Source of the DNA: Candidatus Saccharimonadota bacterium
GTDB lineage: Bacteria; Patescibacteriota; Saccharimonadia; Saccharimonadales; UBA4665
Assembly (NCBI GenBank): GCA_029288335.1
Contig: JARIHJ010000062.1
Location: 1 to 6,112 of the forward strand
Reading direction: 5' to 3'
DNA length: 6,112 nucleotides
The notes under the pieces are model-generated. The model searched no databases, was not told the DNA's origin, and saw only the letters and a program-made list of their open reading frames with translations. Positions 1-5,008 of the stretch are shown piece by piece. The position numbers were made by a program, and so were the translations under genes. Position 1 is the stretch's first letter; every line of letters begins with the position of its first letter.

Positions 1-623
1 TTTTAATGGTGGAATTTAACGGTGATACTGAAGATGAAGTTCGCGAAAAAATCAAAAACCTCCACCGCGAGCTTAAGCACCACCGTGCCCGCTACGAAAT
101 AAATGGGTTTGAGGAAGACGCTACTGAGGGTAAAAGCGAAAAATTCTGGATAATGCGCCGACACGCCTTTAACCTACTGCGCTCGAAAGTAAAAGAAAAG
201 CACACCGCTCCATTTATAGACGACTTGGTGGTCAATCCGGAATATTTGACACAGTTTTTGCCGAAATTACGCAAGATTGTAAAAAAATACAAGCTGCTAG
301 CGACGATCCAGGGGCATATTGGTGATGGCAATTTTCACATTATTCCACTGATGCAGCTGGAGCGTCATAGTGATCGAGCGATTATTCTTCCCTGTATGAA
401 AGAAGTCGACGAACTGGTACTGAAATATCACGGCTCACTATCTGGCGAGCACAATGATGGCCTAGTCCGCGGTCCGTGGCTAGAGCAAATGTACGGTAAA
501 GAAATGCTCAATATTTTCCGCGAGGCCAAAAAAATTATGGATCCCGAAGGCCTCTTCAATCCGCACAAAAAAGCTACCGCCGACTGGGATTATAGCTTTA
601 GCCATATTCGGGAGCATTTCTAG
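1..623 (+). CDS. FAD-linked oxidase, C-terminal part (GlcD / D-lactate dehydrogenase type), 5'-truncated
   Basis: The reading frame is open to the left edge (codon TTA precedes the first ATG at 6), so this is the C-terminal ~206 residues of a longer flavoprotein; the ATG at 6 is an internal Met, since 'LMVEFNGDTEDEV' is the usual strand-rich start of the FAD-oxidase C-terminal domain. Numbered from that Met, the domain shows APFIDDLVV (68-76), GHIGDGNFH (103-111, with the conserved histidines), SGEHNDGLVRGPWL (146-159) and the closing KKIMDPEGLFNPHKK (175-189). Enzymes of this family (glycolate oxidase GlcD, D-lactate dehydrogenases) oxidise 2-hydroxy acids and pass electrons to quinone, cytochrome or another acceptor. 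The N-terminal FAD-binding half lies outside the window, so the substrate cannot be read. No C-terminal Fe-S (CCG) domain follows; the protein ends about 16 residues after the NPHKK motif. Stop codon TAG. Family assignment is secure; D-lactate versus glycolate is not. Confidence 0.9.
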   Translation, partial: LMVEFNGDTEDEVREKIKNLHRELKHHRARYEINGFEEDATEGKSEKFWIMRRHAFNLLRSKVKEKHTAPFIDDLVVNPEYLTQFLPKLRKIVKKYKLLATIQGHIGDGNFHIIPLMQLERHSDRAIILPCMKEVDELVLKYHGSLSGEHNDGLVRGPWLEQMYGKEMLNIFREAKKIMDPEGLFNPHKKATADWDYSFSHIREHF

Positions 624-651
624 GTGGTAATAGCCCACTACCTTTATAATT
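622..651 (+). terminator. Possible weak hairpin terminator after the FAD oxidase
   Basis: AGGTGGT (622-628) can pair with ACTACCT (637-643): seven pairs including one G-T wobble, with an 8-base loop. A T/A-rich tail (TTATAATT) follows. The stem starts inside the stop codon of the upstream gene. The tail is broken by A residues and also forms the -10 of the next gene, so termination may be partial. Confidence 0.3.
645..650 (+). promoter_or_regulatory. Perfect -10 box for the membrane protein at 672
   Basis: TATAAT matches the sigma-70 -10 consensus at all six positions. It lies 21 bases before the ATG at 672, predicting a transcript start near 657 and a leader of about 15 bases containing GAGAAG as a weak ribosome site. 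No good -35 is seen 16-18 bp upstream (AGGTGG or similar), so strength is uncertain. Confidence 0.45.
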
Positions 652-671
652 AAGCTGAAAGCGAGAAGCAA

Positions 672-1253
672 ATGGATCCGACAGATGCAATGATAATGGG
701 CTTGACTAGTTTCAAGGTGGCTCTGGTGTTTCATATTGCTGGTGCGTTATTGTTGTTTGCTGCCGTCGGGCTACAAATGTTAGTTGTTACTTTACTAAGA
801 TTCGCCGGCTCGGTTAACCAAATCCTACTGGCTGCTAAGGTAGCGCGTAAGCTGCCGATGGTCTTTGGGCTGGTGAGCGCACTGGTTCTCCTGAGCGGCT
901 TATATTTAACTTATTTGGACTGGCACTACGGCGAAAGAATAGGCTGGATAATGGTCGCACTGGTGATGTTTGTGCTGACGGGTATTTATGGTTCGGTATC
1001 TGGGCACAAGCTTGGCAAGGCGCTTGTCCGTGAACTGAGTATGGCTGATGCCAAAATTACGGAATCTCTGAAGAAATTATGCCGAAGTCCTAAAAGGATT
1101 GTTGATAGCGGCATTAGCGTAGCGTCAGTCCTCGGTATTTTGGTGATTATGATTTTTCAGCCGTCAGTTGCCGTGTCGATTGTGATACTAATTATCGCTC
1201 TAGCCGGTGCACTAATCTTTACGCTTATTCCCTTGTCCGCCAATACCGAGTAG
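672..1253 (+). CDS. Five-helix integral membrane protein, function unknown (DUF2269-like appearance)
   Basis: This 193-residue protein is mostly hydrophobic, with about five predicted membrane helices near residues 15-42, 61-82, 90-108, 145-163 and 166-188. A basic, soluble loop (about 110-143, containing KKLCRSPKRI) separates helices 3 and 4. Helix 1 carries a histidine in 'FHIAGALLLFA', and helix 2 ends in 'GLYLTYLDWHYGE'. Small membrane proteins with an LH(x)xGA(x)LLF first helix are seen in the DUF2269-like group, but I recognise this only by style, not by a diagnostic motif. The start at 672 is preceded by GAGAAG and by a perfect TATAAT. It has no visible enzyme motif. It could sit in the membrane next to the upstream flavoprotein's electron acceptor, but the separate promoter and possible terminator argue against strict cotranscription. 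Stop codon TAG. Confidence 0.75.
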   Translation: MDPTDAMIMGLTSFKVALVFHIAGALLLFAAVGLQMLVVTLLRFAGSVNQILLAAKVARKLPMVFGLVSALVLLSGLYLTYLDWHYGERIGWIMVALVMFVLTGIYGSVSGHKLGKALVRELSMADAKITESLKKLCRSPKRIVDSGISVASVLGILVIMIFQPSVAVSIVILIIALAGALIFTLIPLSANTE

Positions 1254-1271
1254 TCCAGCAGCGACTGGATT
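1252..1271. terminator. Weak hairpin between convergent genes
   Basis: TCCAG (1254-1258) pairs with CTGGA (1265-1269) around a 6-base loop, extendable by a G-T and an A-T pair. It lies in the 42-base gap between the converging genes ending at 1253 and 1296. No run of T follows on either strand, so this is at best a weak or Rho-assisted end. Confidence 0.18.
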
Positions 1272-1295
1272 GAAATCAGCTAAAATAGAAGTTGC

Positions 1296-1547
1296 TTAGA
1301 CTTTTTCGAGCTTGTTGGTGCCGGCGTGGCAGACGACTTTGTCACCTTCCTTTAGCGAGTTGTAGAGTTCCGCCGTTACGTTGCCGCGACCGACGACGTA
1401 GTGCTTGTTCTTGCCATTGTCTTCACGTTTAACGTCCAAGGTCCAGTAAGTTGACTGCTCGCCGTCTTCGTCGTAGTTGTGGCCCAGGCCTTTTCTAGTT
1501 ACTACCGCTGCCCACCCTTCATTTTTAGATTTGCCCAATCCAAACAT
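1296..1547 (-). CDS. Small soluble protein of unknown function (83 aa)
   Basis: An 83-residue, charged, soluble protein with no signal peptide or membrane segment. I do not recognise a named family with certainty. The pattern alternates short beta-type stretches (WAAVVTRK, STYWTLDVKRE, KHYVVGRG) with Gly/Asp turns, then an amphipathic 'VTAELYNSLKEGDKVV' and a C-terminal 'HAGTNKLEKV'. This looks like a small beta-barrel (SH3- or OB-like), in which 'LKEGDKVV' is the usual strand after a turn. The single Cys is in 'VVCHAG'. The gene is well supported: AGGAGG lies six bases before the ATG, with a TATTAT/TTGCGT promoter further upstream. It is divergent from the deaminase gene and convergent with the membrane protein gene, so it is probably monocistronic. 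Stop codon TAA. The role is unknown. Confidence 0.8.
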   Translation of the reverse strand: MFGLGKSKNEGWAAVVTRKGLGHNYDEDGEQSTYWTLDVKREDNGKNKHYVVGRGNVTAELYNSLKEGDKVVCHAGTNKLEKV

Positions 1548-1553
1548 CTCTCG

Positions 1554-1559
1554 CCTCCT
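1554..1559 (-). promoter_or_regulatory. Strong Shine-Dalgarno for the 83-aa protein
   Basis: CCTCCT on the plus strand reads AGGAGG on the minus strand, six bases before the ATG at 1547. It fixes that start and supports this small ORF as a real gene. Confidence 0.85.
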
Positions 1560-1579
1560 CGTTAAAATTATTGCTAGCG

Positions 1580-1608
1580 ATAATATCCCTAAAAATAAAT
1601 AGACGCAA
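1580..1608 (-). promoter_or_regulatory. Promoter of the 83-aa protein gene
   Basis: On the minus strand, TATTAT (1585-1580; 5 of 6 to the -10 consensus) is preceded at exactly 17 bp by TTGCGT (1608-1603; TTG conserved). The predicted start is near 1573, giving a leader of about 25 bases that contains the AGGAGG site. Good -10 and spacing, weak -35. Confidence 0.5.
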
Positions 1609-1649
1609 TAGCATTTCCGCAGCTTTCAATAAAATTATGCTAACGAATT

Positions 1650-1658
1650 TGTTACACT
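1650..1658 (+). promoter_or_regulatory. Extended -10 promoter of the deaminase gene
   Basis: TGT followed by TACACT (1653-1658) forms an extended -10 (TGn plus 4 of 6 to TATAAT). The expected transcript start, 6-7 bases on, coincides with the GTG start at 1666, suggesting a leaderless message. No convincing -35 is present, as is common for extended -10 promoters. Confidence 0.4.
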
Positions 1659-1665
1659 ACGGTTA

Positions 1666-2169
1666 GTGCAGAAAAATGAAGAATATATGATGGCTGCAAT
1701 CGAAGCTGCAAAAGCAGCGCTAGCGGATGGCGGCGTGGCCATCGGCTCTGTACTGGTAGATCCCGATGGTAAAATATTCTCTTCCGGTGGCAGCATAGTA
1801 GGAATTACACACGATCCCACGGCGCGCGCTGAAATAAACTGTATTAGAGCTGCCTGTCGGAGTTTAGGATCTGAGGACCTGTTTGGGTTTACACTTTACA
1901 GCACGCTTGAGCCTTGCCATATGTGCCTTAGCGCCGCGTCTTGGGCCAAGATACAAACGATATTTTTTGGCGCCTATCGCAAAGACGTCGATGAGACGCT
2001 TTTCGATATCAAAGGAAGTTTTAGCGACGAACGAGAAGCAGCCAGAATGAACTTGAGAGAAGCCTTAAGGATGCAAGTCCACGGTGGCGTGCTAGAAGAG
2101 CAATGCGCCGAACTACTTGCTTCACATAGCGAGCTAGCGAGACATACCACCGAAAAGCTATCGGCCTAG
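1666..2169 (+). CDS. Cytidine/deoxycytidylate deaminase-fold protein (nucleoside or guanine deaminase-like), with His-to-Arg at a zinc ligand
   Basis: A 167-residue protein of the zinc-dependent deaminase superfamily (TadA/guanine deaminase branch). It has the N-terminal helix 'EEYMMAAIEAAKAAL' (5-19), the 'GGVAIGSVLVDPDGK' strands (22-36), the motif HDPTARAEI (49-57), the second motif TLEPCHMCLSA (80-90), and the C-terminal 'VHGGVLEEQCAELL' (138-151) typical of this branch. E56 is the expected proton-shuttling glutamate and C84/C87 are zinc ligands. The third ligand, normally His in (H/C)AE, is Arg54 (codon CGC; CAC would be one transition away). If real, zinc binding is altered and the protein may be inactive or use an unusual site. 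The start is GTG at 1666, apparently leaderless; ATG codons at 1687 and 1690 are alternatives but would cut into helix 1. Its stop TAG overlaps the stop of the converging reductase gene in a shared CTAG. Confidence 0.85.
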   Translation: MQKNEEYMMAAIEAAKAALADGGVAIGSVLVDPDGKIFSSGGSIVGITHDPTARAEINCIRAACRSLGSEDLFGFTLYSTLEPCHMCLSAASWAKIQTIFFGAYRKDVDETLFDIKGSFSDEREAARMNLREALRMQVHGGVLEEQCAELLASHSELARHTTEKLSA

Positions 2170-2885
2170 TAACCGTCGAATTCTTCAGTTTTGATATTAT
2201 CTTCGTTGGCGTGGAGCTCGCCGACTAGAATTTGACGCATTGCTTTGACCATACCGGGCGGGCCGGACAGATAGAAGATAGTGTGCTCCCAATCGGTGAC
2301 GTACTCTTTGATTAGCTCGGCGTTGACTAGGCCGCGCCTGCCGTCCCAGTCATCTGGCGCTGATTCGCTAGCGACCGGCACAAAAGTAAAGTTCGGATTC
2401 TCCTTGGCAAGTTTGCGGAAATCGCCCTGAAATGGTGCGTCGGCCGGAGTTTTGTTGGAGTGAATCAGGGTAATTTTGTGAGCGGTTTTATCGTGTGTGG
2501 CCTGGGCAATCATACTGCGGACCGGTGTCACGCCGATACCCCCGATAATGAAAACGGCCGGATTACTTTCTGTCTTGTGTAATGTAAAATCACCGTACGG
2601 CGCGTCGAATTCTACTTCGCTGCCTTCCGGTAATTTCTGGAGTACGCGCTTAAAAGCCGTGTCGCGTAAACGTGTGGCCACGGCGAGATAATCCTCATAC
2701 GGTGCTGTCACTAGCGAGAAGCCACGAGTGTTACCTTCTTCATCGGCCTCTGGCGGATCGATTAATGTAATATCACAGAACTGTCCAGCGCGGAATACAA
2801 AACCGGTCGGCTTTTCCAGCAGGAATTCCATCGTGCCGTTCGCGATTTCCTTCTTCCCTGTTAGTTTGATGTTTACAATTGGCAT
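2166..2885 (-). CDS. FAD/NAD(P)-binding oxidoreductase (ferredoxin-NADP reductase family)
   Basis: A 239-residue flavoprotein of the ferredoxin-NADP+ reductase superfamily that moves electrons between NAD(P)H and an acceptor through FAD. From Met at 2885: an N-terminal beta-barrel with 'FRAGQFCDITL' (31-41) and the flavin-binding RGFSLVTAP (54-62), 'APYGDF' (95-100), the pyridine-nucleotide motif GGIGVTPVRSM (115-125), SGPPGMV (207-213), and a C-terminal 'EEFDGY' (234-239) like that of reductases whose end packs near the flavin. There is no 2Fe-2S domain, so it resembles stand-alone reductase modules. The frame stays open to an ATG at 2945, but ATG 2885 has AAAGGAGG six bases upstream and begins exactly at the domain, so I use it. 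It follows the ArsR gene by 20 bases as a two-gene operon. The partner is unknown; the divergent cytochrome b-molybdopterin protein is an attractive candidate. Confidence 0.92.
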   Translation of the reverse strand: MPIVNIKLTGKKEIANGTMEFLLEKPTGFVFRAGQFCDITLIDPPEADEEGNTRGFSLVTAPYEDYLAVATRLRDTAFKRVLQKLPEGSEVEFDAPYGDFTLHKTESNPAVFIIGGIGVTPVRSMIAQATHDKTAHKITLIHSNKTPADAPFQGDFRKLAKENPNFTFVPVASESAPDDWDGRRGLVNAELIKEYVTDWEHTIFYLSGPPGMVKAMRQILVGELHANEDNIKTEEFDGY

Positions 2886-2891
2886 TTTAGC

Positions 2892-2899
2892 CCTCCTTT
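2892..2899 (-). promoter_or_regulatory. Strong Shine-Dalgarno deciding the reductase start at 2885
   Basis: CCTCCTTT on the plus strand reads AAAGGAGG on the minus strand, with AGGAGG six bases before the ATG at 2885. It lies between the regulator's stop and this ATG, and rules against the longer start at 2945, which would lie inside the regulator gene. Confidence 0.9.
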
Positions 2900-2905
2900 T
2901 AAATT

Positions 2906-3211
2906 TTATTCCCAGTGCTTGCAGCCTTCGCGGCAGTATTTGCAAACGTGCTTATCGATTAGCTCGAATAATGGCCGGACAGTGTCGGTATTAATTGAAT
3001 AAACACGTTCTTTGCCACGCTTTTCGACTTCGACGAAGTGGCAATCCAGCAATCGTTTTAAATTGTGCGAGACGGCCGATTGCTCCAGCTCTAGCCGCTC
3101 GCTAATGTCGCCAACGGTCTTGTCACCACCGCTGTTTAAATATTGCAAAATTCTAACACGCTGCTTGTTGCCTAGCACTGTGAAAAAATCGTCAAATACC
3201 GCATACTTCAT
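2906..3211 (-). CDS. ArsR/SmtB-family transcriptional regulator with C-terminal cysteine cluster
   Basis: A 101-residue winged-helix repressor of the ArsR family. It shows the dimer/DNA-binding core 'LGNKQRVRILQYL' (13-25), 'TVGDISERLELEQSAVSHNL' (32-51, with the recognition helix QSAVSHNLKRLL at 44-55) and the wing 'VEKRGKERVYSI' (62-73). A C-terminal helix ends in HVCKYCREGC (88-97). Cysteines at 90, 93 and 97, plus His88, His99 and Cys57 in the post-recognition-helix position, are a plausible metal or redox sensing site. They do not form the classical ArsR CxC in the DNA-binding helix, so the ligand may differ (Zn, another thiophilic metal, or thiol oxidation). It is the first gene of a two-gene operon with the flavin reductase and diverges from the cytochrome b-molybdopterin gene. 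It probably represses its own operon, and perhaps the divergent one, from palindromes in the shared gap. Stop codon TAA. Confidence 0.93.
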   Translation of the reverse strand: MKYAVFDDFFTVLGNKQRVRILQYLNSGGDKTVGDISERLELEQSAVSHNLKRLLDCHFVEVEKRGKERVYSINTDTVRPLFELIDKHVCKYCREGCKHWE

Positions 3212-3217
3212 ATGAAG
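3206..3217. promoter_or_regulatory. 12-bp perfect palindrome over the ArsR start codon (operator candidate)
   Basis: CTTCATATGAAG is its own reverse complement. It spans the start codon of the ArsR gene and begins directly beside that gene's -10 box. The TTCAnATGAA-like half sites resemble the A/T-rich TGAA-type half sites of ArsR/SmtB operators. Autoregulation is an inference. Confidence 0.4.
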
Positions 3218-3227
3218 ATTGTATCAT
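3218..3227 (-). promoter_or_regulatory. Extended -10 promoter of the arsR-reductase operon
   Basis: On the minus strand this reads ATGATACAAT: an upstream TGn followed by TACAAT (5 of 6 to consensus) at 3223-3218. The start codon A at 3211 is seven bases beyond, where transcription would begin, so the regulator's message looks leaderless. No clear Shine-Dalgarno precedes the ATG, in contrast to the strong one before the second gene of the operon. Confidence 0.55.
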
Positions 3228-3233
3228 ACGTAT
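3226..3233. promoter_or_regulatory. 8-bp palindrome between the divergent promoters (operator candidate)
   Basis: ATACGTAT is a perfect palindrome. It lies between, and touches, the -10 region of the leftward promoter and the -35 of the rightward promoter, so a bound repressor could block both. It is short and could be chance. Confidence 0.3.
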
Positions 3234-3261
3234 TGAAAACCGGCTAGGCTTTAACTAGAAT
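3233..3261 (+). promoter_or_regulatory. Sigma-70-type promoter of the cytochrome b-molybdopterin gene
   Basis: TTGAAA (3233-3238, 5 of 6) and TAGAAT (3256-3261, 5 of 6) are separated by exactly 17 bp, the best two-part promoter in the window. The expected transcript start at 3268-3269 falls on the ATG at 3269. A direct repeat TAGGCTT (3245-3251 and 3262-3268) flanks the -10 box and may be regulatory. Confidence 0.7.
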
Positions 3262-3268
3262 TAGGCTT

Positions 3269-4744
3269 ATGTCTGGTGATTCGATGCCGCTCGTAATTGT
3301 TATCACTCATTTCATAAATTTGATTGTGATTTTGCTCCTAATCAGAAGTGGCTTGCACATTCTGGCCGATCATCCGTTTCTATACTGGACTGACCACACA
3401 CGGCGCGATAACTATTGGCTGAAGTTCGGCAAGAAACAAATCCCGGAAGATCAAATCTACCAAGCACACGACGAGGTCGAGAAAATTGGCCACTGGGCGC
3501 TGCCGGGCGGTGAGCACCACGATTTTGGCAACGCCCGCAACTGGCACTTTACGGCGGCGATAATCTGGTTAGGTACCGGCGCAGTTTATTGGGGCTATAT
3601 GTTTGCGACCGGCGCCTGGCGGCGACTGATCCCAACTAGCTGGAGTGTATTTCCGGCCGCCTGGCATGATTTGCTAACTTACTTAAGTTTTCATCGGCCG
3701 CCGATCAGCGCCTTCCACCCATATGACCCGCTACAACAATTGACTTACGCTGCCGTCGCGTTTCTACTGCCGGTGTTAATGATCCTAACGGCCGCAGCTA
3801 TGAGCCCGGCTCTCATGAACCACTTCCCGAAGTATTTGCTGTTGTTCGGTGGTCGCCGTCAGGTCGCTAGGTCGTTGCACTTTATCGGTATGGTGCTGTT
3901 TTCCGTCTTTATCATTATTCACGTGGTGATGGTGGCGCTAGTCTACTTTTTCCGTAACGTGCAGATTATCACCTTTGGCCACACTGGCGTAAATTTTGTC
4001 GCCGCGCTGACGGTTTTTATGGCCGGTCTGCTGTTTGTGCTGGTTTTTCATATTGTTATCACATATTTCACGGTTAATCATCGGGTGCGTACGCGCCAGA
4101 TCCTGGTTAGTATTTTGAATCCGGTCATTCATACTGTTTTTGGCCGGATGGCACCGAAGAAAACTTACAAAAAGAAAGATATTTCGAACTTCTTCCGGGT
4201 TAACGGTTTACCGCCAGACACCGAAGAATTTTATAAACTGCGCGACAATGGCTTCAAAGATTGGCGGCTAAAAGTCGGAGGCTTAGTCGAAAACGAGCTG
4301 GAACTAAGCCTTGCCGATATTAAGTCGATGCCAAAACAGGAGCAAATCACCAAACACATCTGCATCCAGGGCTGGAGTGCTATCGGCGAATGGGGCGGTG
4401 TGCATATGCGCGAAATTCTGAATCGGGCCAAGCCCAGCTCCGAAGCCAAATACATCGTCCTACACGCCTACGACGTCGACGAGCGCGGCAAGCCATTCTA
4501 TGAGGCGCTACGCATAAGCGATATGCACGACAAGTACTCGATCCTAGCGTATGAAATGAACTGGAAACCACTGCCGTTAGAATACGGTGCGCCATTACGG
4601 CTGCGCTGCGAGCGCAAGCTTGGCTACAAAATGGTCAAGTACATTCGCTCGATCGAATTCGTCAAAGATTACAAGCACATCGGGGCGGGCCGCGGTGGCT
4701 ACCGCGAAGATAATATTTTGTTTGATAACGAGGCCTCAATCTAA
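3269..4744 (+). CDS. Membrane cytochrome b fused to a sulfite-oxidase-like molybdopterin domain
   Basis: A 491-residue two-domain protein. Residues 1-275 form a membrane cytochrome b of the b561/thiosulfate-reductase type, with helices near 8-30, 93-113, 157-178, 203-228 and 242-268. Candidate heme ligands are His14, His30, His93, His204, His218 and His261; His204 and His218 in one helix are spaced as in diheme cytochromes b. Residues ~305-466 form an oxidoreductase molybdopterin domain (sulfite oxidase/MsrP family): 'DWRLKVGGLVE' (331-341), KHICIQGWSAIGEWGG (362-377) with Cys365 as the likely Mo ligand, 'YDVDERGKPFYEAL' (401-414), 'LAYEMNWKPLPLEYGAPLRL' (426-445) and 'GYKMVKYIRSIEFV' (452-465). 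MsrP uses a separate heme subunit (MsrQ); here both are one chain with no Tat signal. Substrate is unknown. The ATG at 3269 appears leaderless; ATG 3284, preceded by GGTGAT, is an alternative giving 486 residues. Stop TAA. Confidence 0.9.
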   Translation: MSGDSMPLVIVITHFINLIVILLLIRSGLHILADHPFLYWTDHTRRDNYWLKFGKKQIPEDQIYQAHDEVEKIGHWALPGGEHHDFGNARNWHFTAAIIWLGTGAVYWGYMFATGAWRRLIPTSWSVFPAAWHDLLTYLSFHRPPISAFHPYDPLQQLTYAAVAFLLPVLMILTAAAMSPALMNHFPKYLLLFGGRRQVARSLHFIGMVLFSVFIIIHVVMVALVYFFRNVQIITFGHTGVNFVAALTVFMAGLLFVLVFHIVITYFTVNHRVRTRQILVSILNPVIHTVFGRMAPKKTYKKKDISNFFRVNGLPPDTEEFYKLRDNGFKDWRLKVGGLVENELELSLADIKSMPKQEQITKHICIQGWSAIGEWGGVHMREILNRAKPSSEAKYIVLHAYDVDERGKPFYEALRISDMHDKYSILAYEMNWKPLPLEYGAPLRLRCERKLGYKMVKYIRSIEFVKDYKHIGAGRGGYREDNILFDNEASI

Positions 4745-5008
4745 ATGAACGAGCGACAAAATTCCACCAACCACGCGCACTCTAATCTACCTATAAATGA
4801 AGACACTTCTGTAGAAACGACGATTGACGCCGAGCCCAAAATCGGATCAATCAAGCCGGTCTACCGCCCACCCGAAAAATTTTCCGAGCCGGTCAAGCCG
4901 TACTTCAAATGGATCTGGCTAGCGATCGTCGTGCTGGTGATACTGGCCTGGATTTTCCTCTTCTGGTATTTCAGCGCTCACCACGCACCTTCCTCCGCCC
5001 CGCTTTAG
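4745..5008 (+). CDS. Small single-helix membrane protein (87 aa), likely partner of the cytochrome b-molybdopterin protein
   Basis: An 87-residue protein with a long polar N-terminal tail rich in Asn, Thr, Glu and Pro (1-54, including 'YRPPEKFSEPVKPYFK'), one strong membrane helix at about 55-77 (WIWLAIVVLVILAWIFLFWYF), and a short tail. The lysines just before the helix predict that the tail is cytoplasmic. I recognise no family. Its ATG follows directly on the TAA of the upstream gene (4742-4744) with no gap, and GAGG lies 11 bases upstream, so translation is very probably coupled. That placement makes it a candidate accessory or assembly subunit of the cytochrome b-molybdopterin protein; the function itself cannot be read from the sequence. 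Stop codon TAG. Confidence 0.75.
   Translation: MNERQNSTNHAHSNLPINEDTSVETTIDAEPKIGSIKPVYRPPEKFSEPVKPYFKWIWLAIVVLVILAWIFLFWYFSAHHAPSSAPL

Noticed and set aside
1635..1820. Minus-strand 61-codon frame over the start of the deaminase
   Set aside because: It covers the deaminase promoter and coding start and shows no start signal.
2886..2945. Longer N terminus for the flavin reductase, starting at ATG 2945
   Set aside because: The extra 20 residues overlap the end of the ArsR gene and precede the domain start, while ATG 2885 has AAAGGAGG in front of it.
2497..2994. Plus-strand frames opposite the flavin reductase and ArsR genes
   Set aside because: They lie opposite conserved motifs, have no Shine-Dalgarno, and their translations look random.
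4231..4595. Two minus-strand open frames inside the molybdopterin domain, one very arginine-rich
   Set aside because: Both are antisense shadows of a well-supported domain; the arginine run is a by-product of GC-rich codons on the other strand, and there is no start signal.
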